Shown here: piece by piece, positions 1-11,903 of the stretch
Layout: the number at the start of each line of letters is the position of its first letter
Numbering within the stretch: the first letter of the stretch is position 1
From: CAXMST01 sp032122625
GTDB taxonomy: Bacteria > Actinomycetota > Thermoleophilia > Solirubrobacterales > 70-9
Assembly: GCA_032122625.1 (NCBI GenBank)
Contig: JAQBGG010000038.1
Span: 1 to 39,855, forward strand
DNA: 39,855 nucleotides
Direction: 5' to 3'
The notes under the pieces: generated by a model
Database searches by the model: none
What the model was told of the DNA's origin: nothing
What the model saw: only the letters and a program-made list of their open reading frames with translations
Translations under genes and position numbers: made by a program

Positions 1-889
1 TCACCGCGACGATCGCCGCTCCGAGGATCATCAGGTAGGCCCGTACCTCGGCAAGCTGCGGCATCAGGTCCTGACCCTTGATCGCCCGCCAGTAGAAGGC
101 GAAGTTGACGCCCGCGAGGATCATTACGAAGAGCGCGACCATTTCGATCCCGATCGAGTCGAAGCCGGCGATCGAGTCCGGGTTGGTCGAGAAGCCGCCG
201 GTCGCCACCGTGGTCATCGTGTGGTTGAGGCCGTCGAAGGCGTTCATCCCGGTGGCCACATAGGCGGTGAATGCGATCGCGGTCAGCACCCCGTAGATGC
301 CGGCGAGGATCTTCGCGGTGTCGATGATCCGGGGGGTGAGGCGATCCGCGGTGACGCCGGAGACCTCGGCGTAGAAGGCGCGCTGGATTCCTGTGCCGGA
401 GACCGGGGCGATCGCGACGACGAGCACGACGATCCCTATCCCGCCGAGATACTGCATCAGGCTGCGCCACCAGAAGACAGCGTCCGGCTGGTTGAAGTCC
501 TCGAGCAGCGTCGCTCCCGTTGTCGTGAAGCCGCTCATTGCCTCGAAGAACGCGTCGATCGGATTGCTGAACGTGCCCGTCAGCAGAAACGGGATTGCGC
601 CGGCAACCGCGGCCGAGAGCCAGGCCAGCGTGACCGCGGTGAACCCGAGGTAGGGCCGCAGCGCCGCGGCGCGACGCTCACGACCGGAGGAGAGGTAGAC
701 GAGGCCGATGCCGAGTGCGAGCACCACCAACCCGGTCAGAGCGAAGATCGCGACGTCCTCACCGTCACCGGCGATCGCCAGCAGCGCGACGAGGATCATG
801 CCGAGCCCGGCTGCCGCCAGGGTGCCGCCGACGACGAGGGCGATCAGCGCCCCACCGGCGCCGATCTTGGGTGCCGGGACGGCGCTCAA
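1..889 (-). CDS. trkH: TrkH-family potassium transporter subunit, 3' end cut by window edge
   Basis: Reading the minus strand from 889 gives a hydrophobic protein that runs off the left edge. It forms the K+-translocating membrane subunit that works with the cytoplasmic TrkA regulator encoded just upstream. Two selectivity-filter-like P-loops are visible: SGFTTTGAT and, further on, TVATGGFST. Between them lies a long membrane stretch containing WWRSLMQYLGGIGIVVL, typical of TrkH/KtrB. The likely start is TTG at 889-887, which overlaps the trkA stop by four bases (TTGA), so the two are probably translationally coupled. No clear Shine-Dalgarno site precedes it; an internal ATG about 30 codons in is a less likely start. 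About 296 residues are visible; the C-terminal part is missing only because of the window edge. Confidence 0.93.
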   Translation of the reverse strand, partial: MSAVPAPKIGAGGALIALVVGGTLAAAGLGMILVALLAIAGDGEDVAIFALTGLVVLALGIGLVYLSSGRERRAAALRPYLGFTAVTLAWLSAAVAGAIPFLLTGTFSNPIDAFFEAMSGFTTTGATLLEDFNQPDAVFWWRSLMQYLGGIGIVVLVVAIAPVSGTGIQRAFYAEVSGVTADRLTPRIIDTAKILAGIYGVLTAIAFTAYVATGMNAFDGLNHTMTTVATGGFSTNPDSIAGFDSIGIEMVALFVMILAGVNFAFYWRAIKGQDLMPQLAEVRAYLMILGAAIVAV

Positions 890-2238
890 GAGCTGGCCGT
901 GAAGGCCGGCTCAAGGTCTGCGAGCGTCCCGTCGACGCCGAGCATCAGCACTCGGTCGCCGGCGTTGATCTCGGTCCCGACGCGGGGGATCAGGACCTCG
1001 CTGCCGCGCAGGATCGCCCCGATGCGGCAGCCATGAAGGACGCCGCCTGTCCGGCCGATCTGGCGACCGACGATCAGCGAACCCTCCTCCACCTCGAGTT
1101 CGAGCGCCTCGAAGCCGGTGCGCAGGAAGTGCATCGCCCGCAGGGCGCGCGTGTGGACGAAGCGCAGGATCGCCTCGGCTGCGATCAGCCTGGGGGAGAA
1201 CGCCGCATCGATTTCGAGCGCGTCGACGAGCGGCACGAACTCCTCCCTCGAGACCACCGACATGCAGAGGTCGGCGCCGAGCCGCTTCGCGTTCAGGGCG
1301 GCGAGCAGGTTGGCGCGATCGTCGCCGGCCGAGGCGATGAAAGCATCCGCCTCCCCGACCCCGCTCTGTAGCAGCGCGTCGCGAGAGACTCCCTCCTCGT
1401 GCAGCACCAGCGTGCCGCCCAGTAGCTCGGCGACGCGCCGTGCCCGATCGGCCTCGCGCTCGAGGATCGTGACGCGGATCGGGGTGGGCTCGAGGATCGA
1501 CGCCAACCGGGTGCCGATCCTGCCGCCACCGAAGATGATGCAGCGCCGTACCTCGCGTGCCTTGCCCGCGAGACGGGCGACGGTCTGGGCGAGGTGTTCG
1601 CGCGCGGCGACGACGATCAGGTGATCGCCGGCCGCCAGCACGTCGTCTCCCTCGGCGAGCTTGGCGTTGCCGGCCCTGCTCCAGCCGACGATGTAGGCCG
1701 GCTCCAACCGCTCCCGCTTCGAGAGTGAGACCCCGATCAGCGGTGACTCCTCGCCGACGATCACCTCGGCCAGACCGAGCCGGCCGTCGCCGAAGTACTC
1801 AACCGAGACCGCGCCGGGCAGCAGCACAGCCTCGGCGATGTCGTGGGCGGTCGCGTGGTCGGGGTCGATGACGAAATCGATGCCGAACGGGCCGCGGTGG
1901 GTCTCGTCCACGTCCTCCTCGACCGCGAAGTCAGGGTCGCGGACCCGTGCGATCGTCGTCATCTTCGGGTTCAGCTGCTTGGCGCCCATCGCCGCGATCA
2001 GGTTCACCTCGTCGATCTGGGTCACCGCGGCGAACAGGTCGATGCCCTCGACCCCGATCTCCCGAAGAACGCGCGGGCTGGCGCCGTTTCCCTCGACCAC
2101 CAGCGCGTCGAGTTCACCCTCCAGGATCGAACAACGTTCCGAGGCGTTATCGATCACCGTCACCTCGTGGCCGTCCGACCCGAGGGTACGAGCGAGGTTA
2201 ACGCCGACCTCGCCGGCTCCGACAACGATTACTCGCAT
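886..2238 (-). CDS. trkA: TrkA potassium uptake regulatory protein
   Basis: Cytoplasmic NAD(H)-binding gating subunit of the Trk/Ktr K+ system. The 450 residues match the usual doubled TrkA architecture: RCK_N Rossmann fold with GAGEVG near residues 7-12, a first RCK_C domain (about 140-215), a second RCK_N with FGGGRIG near 235, and a second RCK_C (about 370-445). Length is close to that of E. coli TrkA. It is the first gene of a trkA-trkH operon and is divergent from rplY. Its ATG lies only six bases after an AT-rich hexamer (AAGAAT on the minus strand), with no Shine-Dalgarno site, which suggests a leaderless transcript. Confidence 0.96.
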   Translation of the reverse strand: MRVIVVGAGEVGVNLARTLGSDGHEVTVIDNASERCSILEGELDALVVEGNGASPRVLREIGVEGIDLFAAVTQIDEVNLIAAMGAKQLNPKMTTIARVRDPDFAVEEDVDETHRGPFGIDFVIDPDHATAHDIAEAVLLPGAVSVEYFGDGRLGLAEVIVGEESPLIGVSLSKRERLEPAYIVGWSRAGNAKLAEGDDVLAAGDHLIVVAAREHLAQTVARLAGKAREVRRCIIFGGGRIGTRLASILEPTPIRVTILEREADRARRVAELLGGTLVLHEEGVSRDALLQSGVGEADAFIASAGDDRANLLAALNAKRLGADLCMSVVSREEFVPLVDALEIDAAFSPRLIAAEAILRFVHTRALRAMHFLRTGFEALELEVEEGSLIVGRQIGRTGGVLHGCRIGAILRGSEVLIPRVGTEINAGDRVLMLGVDGTLADLEPAFTASS

Positions 2239-2244
2239 AGGCGG

Positions 2245-2250
2245 ATTCTT
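2245..2250 (-). promoter_or_regulatory. Putative -10 element of trkA
   Basis: AAGAAT on the minus strand, in otherwise very GC-rich DNA, ends six bases before the trkA ATG. Spacing implies transcription begins at or very near the start codon. No convincing -35 is visible. Confidence 0.4.
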
Positions 2251-2299
2251 GCGCGTGTGGCGGCTGGGACGGGGGACGCGGCCGCGGCCGCAAGATGGC

Positions 2300-2305
2300 T
2301 ATCCT
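2300..2305 (+). promoter_or_regulatory. Putative -10 element of rplY
   Basis: TATCCT sits 10 bases before the ATG at 2316. The same hexamer recurs at 7928 and 23543 in the same position relative to a start codon, so it is probably a promoter for a leaderless or near-leaderless mRNA. Confidence 0.45.
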
Positions 2306-2315
2306 GCCGTGCCCT

Positions 2316-3026
2316 ATGGCTTCGGACCGCCCCACACTGAAAGTTGCCGAGCGTTCGTCGTTCGGTTCGCGCACCTCGCGGCGTCTACGGCGCGAGGGCA
2401 GGGTCCCCGGCGTCGTCTACACGGCCGGCAAGCCGGCGCGCCCGTTTACCGCCGATGCGCACACGATCGCCCTCTTTCTCGGCGAGGGTCACACGCTCTT
2501 CGACCTCGAGATCGAGGGGGGAAGTGGCTCGGTGCCCGTCGTCGTCAAGGAGGAGCAGCGTCACCCCGTGCGCGGCGAACTCGTCCACATCGACTGCCAC
2601 GAGGTCGACCTCGACCAGGAGATTCAGGCGGATGTCTCGATCGAGCTCGAGGGGGTCGAGGACGCTCCGGGCGTCAAGGAGGGCGGCATTCTCGAGCACG
2701 TCACCCGCGACGTCACGGTTGAGGCGCTGCCGGCCGCGATCCCGGAGAAGCTGACCATCGATGTCTCCGCGATGGTGATCGGCGACACGATCCAGCTTTC
2801 CATCATCACTCCCCCCGCCGGCGTCAAGCTGATGGCCGAGCACCCCGACGAGGTCACTCTCGCCACCCTCAACCCGCCCAGGGTCGAGGAGGAGCCGGAG
2901 CCCGACGTGGAGGTCGAGACCGAGCTGATCGGCGAGGAAGGCGAAGCCGCCGAGGAGGGTGGCGAAGCCGCCGAGGATGGTGGCGAGGACTCCGGCGACT
3001 CCGGCGACGGCGCGGACGAGGGTTAG
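2316..3026 (+). CDS. rplY: 50S ribosomal protein L25 (TL5/Ctc long form)
   Basis: 236-residue general-stress-type L25 that binds 5S rRNA in the large subunit. The N-terminal L25 domain (about 1-95) carries the typical SRRLRREGRVPGVVY stretch, followed by the TL5/Ctc C-terminal beta domain (about 100-190) with VPVVVKEEQ and HIDCHEVDL. An unusual acidic Glu/Gly/Asp tail of roughly 45 residues follows, partly built from a 21-bp tandem repeat. I chose ATG 2316 over the in-frame ATG at 2295, because the upstream ATG lies before the putative -10 at 2300-2305 and the family start context fits the later methionine. The gene is followed at five bases by pth, a common rplY-pth pairing. Confidence 0.93.
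   Translation: MASDRPTLKVAERSSFGSRTSRRLRREGRVPGVVYTAGKPARPFTADAHTIALFLGEGHTLFDLEIEGGSGSVPVVVKEEQRHPVRGELVHIDCHEVDLDQEIQADVSIELEGVEDAPGVKEGGILEHVTRDVTVEALPAAIPEKLTIDVSAMVIGDTIQLSIITPPAGVKLMAEHPDEVTLATLNPPRVEEEPEPDVEVETELIGEEGEAAEEGGEAAEDGGEDSGDSGDGADEG
2940..2981 (+). repeat. 21-bp tandem repeat in the acidic tail of L25
   Basis: Two near-identical copies of GGCGAAGCCGCCGAGGAGGG(T) (2940-2960 and 2961-2981) differ at one base. They encode the repeated Gly-Glu-Ala-Ala-Glu-(Glu/Asp)-Gly unit of the acidic tail, and repeat slippage probably lengthened that tail. Confidence 0.75.
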
Positions 3027-3031
3027 TCCTC

Positions 3032-3667
3032 GTGCGGCCCTTCGGCCGCCGCAAGGCGGACGGTGGCGCGCAGACCGCTTCCGTGGACTCCCTGATCGTT
3101 GGCCTCGGTAACCCGGGCGACCGCTACGCCGGCACCCGTCACAACATTGGTTTCGAGGTCGCCGACGCGCTCTCCAGCCGCTGGCAGTTGCCCCGGGCCA
3201 AGCAGAAGTTCGGCGGGCAGATCACCGACGGCCGGATCGCCCCGGGCGGTCCCCGCGTCGCGATCCTGCTGCCGCAGACCTTCATGAATGAGTCCGGCAG
3301 CGCAGCTGGTCCGGCGCGCGGCAGCTTCGGTCTGCCCCTTGACCGGGTGATCGCCATTCACGACGAGATCGATCTCCCATTCGGCGAGATCCGGACCAAG
3401 CTCGGCGGCGGCGTCGCCGGCCACAACGGCCTCAAGAGCCTCGACCGTGGGCTCGGCTCGCGTGATTTCTGGCGTCTACGGGTTGGCGTCGGGCGACCCG
3501 AGGGCACCGATCCGGAACTGGTTTCCCGCTACGTGCTCGGTCGCTTCAGCGAGGAGCGGGAGCAGGTCGGCGAGCTGATCGAGCGGGCGGTGGAGGAGAC
3601 CGAGCGACTGCTCGAGCGGATTACTGGAGAGCAGACCGACGAAGAGCAGGAGGAGCCTTCGCAATGA
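3032..3667 (+). CDS. pth: Peptidyl-tRNA hydrolase
   Basis: Cleaves the ester bond of peptidyl-tRNAs released from stalled ribosomes. All expected residues are visible: GLGNPG (Asn27), TRHNIGF with catalytic His37, FMNESG (Asn86), HDEIDLPFG (Asp111) and GHNGL (Asn132). The tail is Glu-rich. As annotated (GTG at 3032, five bases after the rplY stop) the protein has 211 residues. An internal GTG at 3083 would give 194 residues, closer to the usual length and to E. coli numbering, so the first 17 residues may not be made. The stop overlaps the crotonase start by four bases (ATGA), indicating coupled translation. Confidence 0.95.
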   Translation: MRPFGRRKADGGAQTASVDSLIVGLGNPGDRYAGTRHNIGFEVADALSSRWQLPRAKQKFGGQITDGRIAPGGPRVAILLPQTFMNESGSAAGPARGSFGLPLDRVIAIHDEIDLPFGEIRTKLGGGVAGHNGLKSLDRGLGSRDFWRLRVGVGRPEGTDPELVSRYVLGRFSEEREQVGELIERAVEETERLLERITGEQTDEEQEEPSQ

Positions 3668-4389
3668 CCGAGCCACTGGCCAGGTACACGGTTGACGAGC
3701 ATGGGATCGCCCTCCTGCAGCTCGATCGACCGGATCGCCGCAATGCGATCAACACGCCGATGCTCGAGCAGTTGCTCGGCCACATCGCCGCGGCCCGCGA
3801 CGACGAGGGGGTTCGGGTGCTGGTCGTCTCCTCGACCGACCACATGGGCCTTTCCGCCGGGGCCGACATCCGCGAGGAGCTCGACAGGGAGGGCGCGGTC
3901 CGCAAGATGGCGCTGTTCGCCGAGCTCTACGACGAGCTCACCGGCTTCCCGAAGCCGACGATCGCGGCCTGCCACGGAGCCTGCGTAGGCGGCGGCGCCG
4001 AGATCGCTATCGCCTGCGACCTGCGGATCGGCGGCTCCAACCTGCGGCTGCGCTTTCCCGGCGCCGCGCTCGGAGTCCCGGTCGGCCCGGCCCGCCTGGT
4101 CACGCTCTGTGGGCTCTCAGTCGCCAAGTACCTACTGCTGACCTCGAAGGAGGTCGCCGCTGACGAGGCTCTCCGCTGGGGTCTCGTTCACCGGGTCGCG
4201 CCGGCGCCGGCCACCGAGCAGGCAGCTCTGACCCTTGCCGCTCAGGTTGCGGCCCACCCGCCTGAGTCCGTGACGCGGATCAAGCGGATGCTGCACGGGT
4301 GGGATGGCATAGTCGAGCGCTCGGAGGCCGAGGGCAGGGGCCAGGTCGCCTGGCAGTCCGAGGGCCCCGGTCTCGGCTACACGGACTGA
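3664..4389 (+). CDS. Crotonase-fold protein (enoyl-CoA hydratase/isomerase family)
   Basis: A 241-residue crotonase. The oxyanion-hole segments are clear: SAGADI near 64-69 and ACHGACVGGGAEIAIACD near 102-119. The first catalytic glutamate of enoyl-CoA hydratases corresponds to Glu113. The second, normally in a PEILLG-type motif, is replaced: the aligned segment is FPGAALG with Gly133. The protein therefore may not be a classical hydratase; an isomerase, thioesterase or other crotonase reaction on an acyl-CoA is possible. Translation is coupled to pth by an ATGA overlap, although the two functions are not obviously linked. Family is secure, reaction unknown. Confidence 0.85.
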   Translation: MTEPLARYTVDEHGIALLQLDRPDRRNAINTPMLEQLLGHIAAARDDEGVRVLVVSSTDHMGLSAGADIREELDREGAVRKMALFAELYDELTGFPKPTIAACHGACVGGGAEIAIACDLRIGGSNLRLRFPGAALGVPVGPARLVTLCGLSVAKYLLLTSKEVAADEALRWGLVHRVAPAPATEQAALTLAAQVAAHPPESVTRIKRMLHGWDGIVERSEAEGRGQVAWQSEGPGLGYTD

Positions 4390-4446
4390 GCCCCGCTGCC
4401 TGGGAGCGCCGGCCCGTCTCGCCTGGGCCCTGACTCGCCTGGGACC

Positions 4447-4452
4447 TAAGAT
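4447..4452 (+). promoter_or_regulatory. Putative -10 element upstream of mfd
   Basis: TAAGAT lies in the 117-base gap between the crotonase and mfd. It would give a short 5' leader of about 50 bases, and a Shine-Dalgarno-like CTGGAGG at 4494-4500 precedes the ATG at 4507. Confidence 0.35.
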
Positions 4453-4506
4453 CACGCCTTCAGCCGGGCGCCGCCCGGTCGGTTTCGTTGTCGCTGGAGG
4501 CCGTCG

Positions 4507-7884
<3,378 letters not shown>

Positions 7885-7927
7885 GGCCCGGAGGCGGTGA
7901 GGCCCACGTTCCGCTGTGCCCGCCCGC

Positions 7928-7933
7928 TATCCT
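7928..7933 (+). promoter_or_regulatory. Putative -10 element of the parvulin-like gene
   Basis: TATCCT ends nine bases before the in-frame GTG at 7943. It supports that GTG over the upstream GTG at 7916 as the start and implies a leaderless mRNA. Confidence 0.45.
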
Positions 7934-7942
7934 CTCGCCCTC

Positions 7943-9292
7943 GTGGCAGGACTGACCGCTCAGAAGAAGCGCCTCGTGGCGTTCGTGCTGGCCCTCGCGC
8001 TGGCGATTGCGGTGATCCTCGCGGCTGCCACGATTGGCCTTGGGCGCCCCGGCGTCCCCTCTGATGCCGTCGCCATCGTCGATGGCGTCGACAACGGCAC
8101 CGTCACCAACGACGACTACCAGCGCGGCCTCGAGCAGTCCGCCGCCCGCCTCGGCCTCGACGCCCCGCCGGAGGTCGGCTCTCCAGAGTTCGCCCAGGTC
8201 AACGACGAGACCATGCAGGGCCTGCTGCTTGCGATCTGGGCCGAGGGCGAGGCCAACGACCGCGGTCTCGAGGTCACCGAAACCGACGTTCAGGATGAGC
8301 TCGACCAGATTCAGGAGGGTTTCCAGAATGAGAAGGAGTTCGCCCAGGTCGTCCGTCAGTCCAAGTTCTGCACGCAGGAGGAGATCGAGGCCGACATCCC
8401 TCCCGTGGAATGCGCCGACGTGGTCGAGCAGGGTCGCCTGCTCGCGCTCCAGCGTTTGCTCTCGGAGGCATTCTCCAGCGAGCCCGAGGTGACCGACGAA
8501 GACGTCCAGCGCTTCTACGAGAACAACCTCGACAGCTTCAAGACGCCGAACACACGCAGCGCCCGCGTGATTCTCAGTCAGAACCAGGCGCAGGTCGAGA
8601 AGGCGCAGGCCGACCTCGCCGGCCTCAGCCCTGACGACGAGGGCTTCGCCAAGGCCTGGGAGAAGGCGGCGACGCAGTACTCCCAGGATCAAGCCTCCAA
8701 GGATCGCGGCGGACTGCTCGAGGGCCTCGTCGAGGGCCAGGGCGACCCGCAGCTCGACGAGCAGGTCTTCAGCGCCACCGAGGGCGAGCTGGTCGGACCG
8801 TTCGAGACCGATCGTGGCTTCTACCTGATCGAGGTCGTCGACTCGACGCCGGAGAACACGCAGAGCCTCGAGGAGGCCGACCCCGGGATCCGCCAGCAGC
8901 TTGTCGCTGCCCGCCAGCAGGCCGAGCAGACCGAGGTCCAGAACGACTTCGTCAGCAAGTGGACGCGCCGCACGATCTGCGTCTCTGATGTCGAGATGCA
9001 GTTCTGCTCCGGCTTCGTCCCCCCCGAGCCCGAGCCGGTCCCCGGCCAGCCCGCGCCGGCCGAGCCGGCAGCGGTCAACTCGACCAGCCCGATCGAGCCC
9101 GGTACGGGCACCCTTGCCCTCGACGGCTCAACCCAGACCGGTCTGCCCCAGGGCCCCAAGGTCCCCGCGCCGCCGACGCCCGATCCAGCCGCCGGACTCG
9201 AGGGCTTGCCCCCCGGCGCCGTCCCGGTCGGACCCGACGGCGCCCCCGCGACCGGCGCACCGCCGAGCGGCGCACCGCCCGCCACTCCCTAG
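7943..9292 (+). CDS. Membrane-anchored SurA/PrsA-like peptidyl-prolyl isomerase
   Basis: Extracytoplasmic folding factor of the parvulin/SurA_N class, 449 residues from GTG 7943. A short basic N-terminus (GLTAQKKR) leads into one transmembrane helix or uncleaved signal anchor (about 10-31). A SurA_N-like chaperone region follows, containing VDGVDNGTVTNDDYQRGLEQ. A parvulin-like domain lies at about 190-300 (SKDRGGLLEGLVEG, then GELVGPFETDRGFYLIEVVD). The last ~100 residues are Pro/Ala/Gly-rich and probably disordered. I saw an unusual number of Cys (about five) for an exported protein; these could form disulfides. An alternative GTG at 7916 lies upstream of the putative -10 and is less likely. 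Confidence 0.85.
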   Translation: MAGLTAQKKRLVAFVLALALAIAVILAAATIGLGRPGVPSDAVAIVDGVDNGTVTNDDYQRGLEQSAARLGLDAPPEVGSPEFAQVNDETMQGLLLAIWAEGEANDRGLEVTETDVQDELDQIQEGFQNEKEFAQVVRQSKFCTQEEIEADIPPVECADVVEQGRLLALQRLLSEAFSSEPEVTDEDVQRFYENNLDSFKTPNTRSARVILSQNQAQVEKAQADLAGLSPDDEGFAKAWEKAATQYSQDQASKDRGGLLEGLVEGQGDPQLDEQVFSATEGELVGPFETDRGFYLIEVVDSTPENTQSLEEADPGIRQQLVAARQQAEQTEVQNDFVSKWTRRTICVSDVEMQFCSGFVPPEPEPVPGQPAPAEPAAVNSTSPIEPGTGTLALDGSTQTGLPQGPKVPAPPTPDPAAGLEGLPPGAVPVGPDGAPATGAPPSGAPPATP

Positions 9293-9302
9293 CGGGTCCC
9301 CG

Positions 9303-10058
9303 GTGGCCGCCGGCGGCACCGGAGGGGAGCGCTCGGCCGAGGCCGTCGCCCGGCTCGATGCGATCACCCGGAGGCTGCGGGTGGAATGCCCGTGGGATCG
9401 TGAACAAGACGAGCGCTCGATCGTCCCCCACACGGTCGAGGAGGCCTACGAGCTTGCCGATGCCGCCGCCTCCGGCGACGACGCCAAGCTGCTTGACGAG
9501 CTTGGCGATGTGCTCTTCCAGGTGCACTTCCTGGCGCTTCTGCTCGAGGAGCGGGGCGGCGGTGACTTCGCCGCGGTCGCCGAGCAGATGACGGAGAAGC
9601 TGATCCGTCGTCACCCGCACGTCTTTGCTGAGACCGAGGTGGCGAGCTCGGCTGAGGTGCTCGCCAACTGGGATCGGATCAAGCAGGAGAAGGAGGGCCG
9701 GACCGGGCTCTTCGCCGACGTGCCCGAGAACCTGCCGGCCCTGCTCTATGCCCGCAAGCTCCAGCGCCGCGCCGCAAGCCGCGCCGCCGACGGCGCTGAC
9801 CTGGGGATCGTGGGTGCCGGCGACGCCGGCGCTCCCGCCGCCGCGGTCCGGGAGGGTGTCGATCATCTCGAGCGCTTGGCGATCGCAGGGGCCGACGCTT
9901 CGCCCGCCTCCGAGGTCGACACTCGCGATCAAGTCGAGCGGCTGGTCGGGGACCTGCTGTTCGCCGCCGTCGATCTCGCCCGGCGCCTGCGATGCGATCC
10001 CGAGCTTGCCTTGCGGGCCGCGGCACGGCGCTTCGCGGCCTCAACATCAGAGGCGTGA
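9303..10058 (+). CDS. mazG: MazG-family nucleotide pyrophosphohydrolase
   Basis: House-cleaning NTP pyrophosphohydrolase, 251 residues from the GTG ten bases after the preceding stop. The N-terminal MazG domain is intact: CPWDREQ, then metal-binding VEEAYELAD (EExxE) and LLDELGDVLFQVH (ExxD). The second half keeps the fold signature (GDLLFAAVDLARRL), but its EExxE and ExxD glutamates are not visible, so only the first domain is likely catalytic. It is sandwiched between the parvulin-like gene and enolase, an arrangement in which mazG-eno adjacency is familiar from other actinobacteria. Confidence 0.9.
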   Translation: MAAGGTGGERSAEAVARLDAITRRLRVECPWDREQDERSIVPHTVEEAYELADAAASGDDAKLLDELGDVLFQVHFLALLLEERGGGDFAAVAEQMTEKLIRRHPHVFAETEVASSAEVLANWDRIKQEKEGRTGLFADVPENLPALLYARKLQRRAASRAADGADLGIVGAGDAGAPAAAVREGVDHLERLAIAGADASPASEVDTRDQVERLVGDLLFAAVDLARRLRCDPELALRAAARRFAASTSEA

Positions 10059-10074
10059 AAGACTCCCACCTCCG

Positions 10075-11373
10075 ATGACCGTGATCAACAACATCCGTGC
10101 CCGCCAGATCCTCGACTCCCGCGGGAACCCCACGGTCGAGGTGGATGTCAGCCTCGGAGACGGTGCCCGCGGCAGGGCGGCCGTCCCCTCCGGGGCCTCG
10201 ACCGGCGAGTTCGAGGCGACCGAACTGCGTGACGGCGGCGAGGCCTTCGGCGGCAAGGGCGTGACCAGGGCCGTCGGAAACGTCAACGGCGAGATCGCCG
10301 ACGCGCTCAGTGGAGCCGGCGTCGACGATCAGGCCGCGATCGACCGGATGCTGATCGAGCTCGACGGCACCCCGAACAAGTCGCGGCTCGGGGCAAACGC
10401 GATCCTCGGCGCCTCGCTCGCCGTGGCAAAGGCTGCGGCGATCGCCAGGGGCGAGCCTCTCTACCGCTACCTGGCCGGCCTCTACGACGGCCAGGGCAGT
10501 GACCCGTCAATCCTGCCGGTGCCGATGATGAACATCCTCAACGGTGGCTCTCACGCCGACAATTCGGTCGACTTCCAGGAGTTCATGATCGCGCCCGCGG
10601 GGGCTTCCAGCTTCGGCGAGGGCCTCCGGGTCGGGGCGGAGATCTTCCACGCCCTCAAGGGCCACCTGAAGTCCCAAGGCAAGAACACCGCCGTCGGTGA
10701 CGAGGGCGGATTCGCCCCCGACCTGAGCTCCAACGAGGCTGCTCTCGAGGCCCTGGTCGCCGGGATCGAGGCCGCTGGATACGAGCCGGGCTCAGAGGTC
10801 TTCATCTGCCTCGACCCCGCCACCAGCGAGATCTACGAAGGCGGCAGCTACCTTCTCGAGCACGAGGGCCGCAGCCTCAGCGCCGCCGAGATGGCCGGCT
10901 ACTGGGCCGACAAGGTCGACCGCTACCCGATCATCTCGATCGAGGATGGCATGGACGAGGAGGACTGGGACGGCTGGAAGGCTTTGACCGACTCGCTCGG
11001 GGACCGCTGCCAACTCGTCGGCGACGACCTCTTCGTGACCAACTCCGAGCGGCTTGGTCGCGGGATCGAGTCCGGCACCGCCAACTCGATTCTCGTCAAG
11101 GTCAATCAGATCGGTACCCTGACCGAGACTCTGGACGCGGTTCGCATGGCCCGTGCCGCGGGCTACAGCGCCGTGATCTCGCATCGCTCGGGTGAGACCG
11201 AGGACACGACGATCGCCGATCTCGCCGTCGCCACCGGCTGCGGCCAGATCAAGACCGGCGCGCCCTCACGCTCCGATCGTGTCGCAAAATACAACCGCTT
11301 GCTGCGGATCGAGGAAGAACTCGGCGAGCGCGCGACCTACCCGGGGCTCTCGGCCTACTCAGGCCGGTCCTGA
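10075..11373 (+). CDS. eno: Enolase
   Basis: Converts 2-phosphoglycerate to phosphoenolpyruvate in glycolysis; cytosolic Mg-dependent dimer or octamer. The 432 residues are full length. Diagnostic segments are ARQILDSRGNPTVEV and PSGASTGEFEA at the N-terminus, GDEGGFAPDL in the middle, the metal ligands in ISIEDGMDEEDW and VGDDLFVTN, and the family signature ILVKVNQIGTLTETL followed by SHRSGETEDTTIADLAVA with the active-site loop. The start ATG lies 16 bases after the mazG stop. No good Shine-Dalgarno site is visible. Confidence 0.98.
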   Translation: MTVINNIRARQILDSRGNPTVEVDVSLGDGARGRAAVPSGASTGEFEATELRDGGEAFGGKGVTRAVGNVNGEIADALSGAGVDDQAAIDRMLIELDGTPNKSRLGANAILGASLAVAKAAAIARGEPLYRYLAGLYDGQGSDPSILPVPMMNILNGGSHADNSVDFQEFMIAPAGASSFGEGLRVGAEIFHALKGHLKSQGKNTAVGDEGGFAPDLSSNEAALEALVAGIEAAGYEPGSEVFICLDPATSEIYEGGSYLLEHEGRSLSAAEMAGYWADKVDRYPIISIEDGMDEEDWDGWKALTDSLGDRCQLVGDDLFVTNSERLGRGIESGTANSILVKVNQIGTLTETLDAVRMARAAGYSAVISHRSGETEDTTIADLAVATGCGQIKTGAPSRSDRVAKYNRLLRIEEELGERATYPGLSAYSGRS

Positions 11374-11493
11374 CGCCGCGGGCCCGGCTGCACGGCCCTC
11401 GCGCGGACCCGAATACACGTTCGCCTTTTCGCAACCCACGTTGCAATCTCAGCGGCGGCAGGCTCTCCACGGCGGCGGTCGAAGTGTCTGTTC

Positions 11494-11847
11494 GTGAGCG
11501 CCACGACCGCTAGCCGCCGCCGCTACAAGGCGCGGATTGCACCCCGCAAGGCCCGCGGTCCCGGGCCCGCGAGCAGGATTCAATGGGATCGGGTCGGGCG
11601 GATCGTCCTGGTCCTCGTGCTGTTTGCCGTGCTCGCCTCCTACGTCAATCCGACGATCGATCTGTTCCGCACCTGGCGCGACGCCGGGGCGGCCGAGCAG
11701 CGGCTCGCCGAACTGCAGGCGGAAAACGATCGGCTAGAGCGCCGCGCCGCGGAGCTGAAGACGCCGGCGGCCGCGTTGCGTGAGGCCCGCAAGCTCGGGA
11801 TGGTCGGCGCGGGCGAGCAGGGCTACGTGATCAAGGGACTCAGGTAA
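11494..11847 (+). CDS. FtsB/DivIC-type septum formation initiator
   Basis: Small bitopic divisome protein of 117 residues from GTG 11494. A basic cytoplasmic N-terminus (SRRRYKARIAPRKAR) is followed by one transmembrane helix (about 34-53) and a coiled coil rich in Leu/Glu/Arg heptads (about 66-95), then a short C-terminal domain ending in GYVIKGLR. Position directly after eno matches the eno-ftsB/divIC order found in many bacteria, which raises confidence. It is expected to bridge FtsL-like and FtsQ-like partners outside the membrane. The 120-base gap after eno holds a small 5-bp hairpin (11431-11444) but no clear promoter. Confidence 0.85.
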   Translation: MSATTASRRRYKARIAPRKARGPGPASRIQWDRVGRIVLVLVLFAVLASYVNPTIDLFRTWRDAGAAEQRLAELQAENDRLERRAAELKTPAAALREARKLGMVGAGEQGYVIKGLR

Positions 11848-11849
11848 GA

Positions 11850-11865
11850 CCCCTCGCCGCAGGGG
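11850..11865 (+). terminator. Possible weak terminator after eno-ftsB
   Basis: CCCCT and AGGGG form a 5-bp GC hairpin with a six-base loop three bases after the stop of the FtsB-like gene. There is no T-run, so this is only a candidate; the next promoter-like element is at 11904. Confidence 0.25.
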
Positions 11866-11903
11866 ATCGCACCCTTGGCCGCGCTCCCTGCCGGGACAGG
11901 CAC

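Noticed and set aside
11374..11493. Possible regulatory RNA after eno
   Set aside because: Only a weak 5-bp hairpin (11431-11444) was seen, and no conserved RNA structure or clear promoter.
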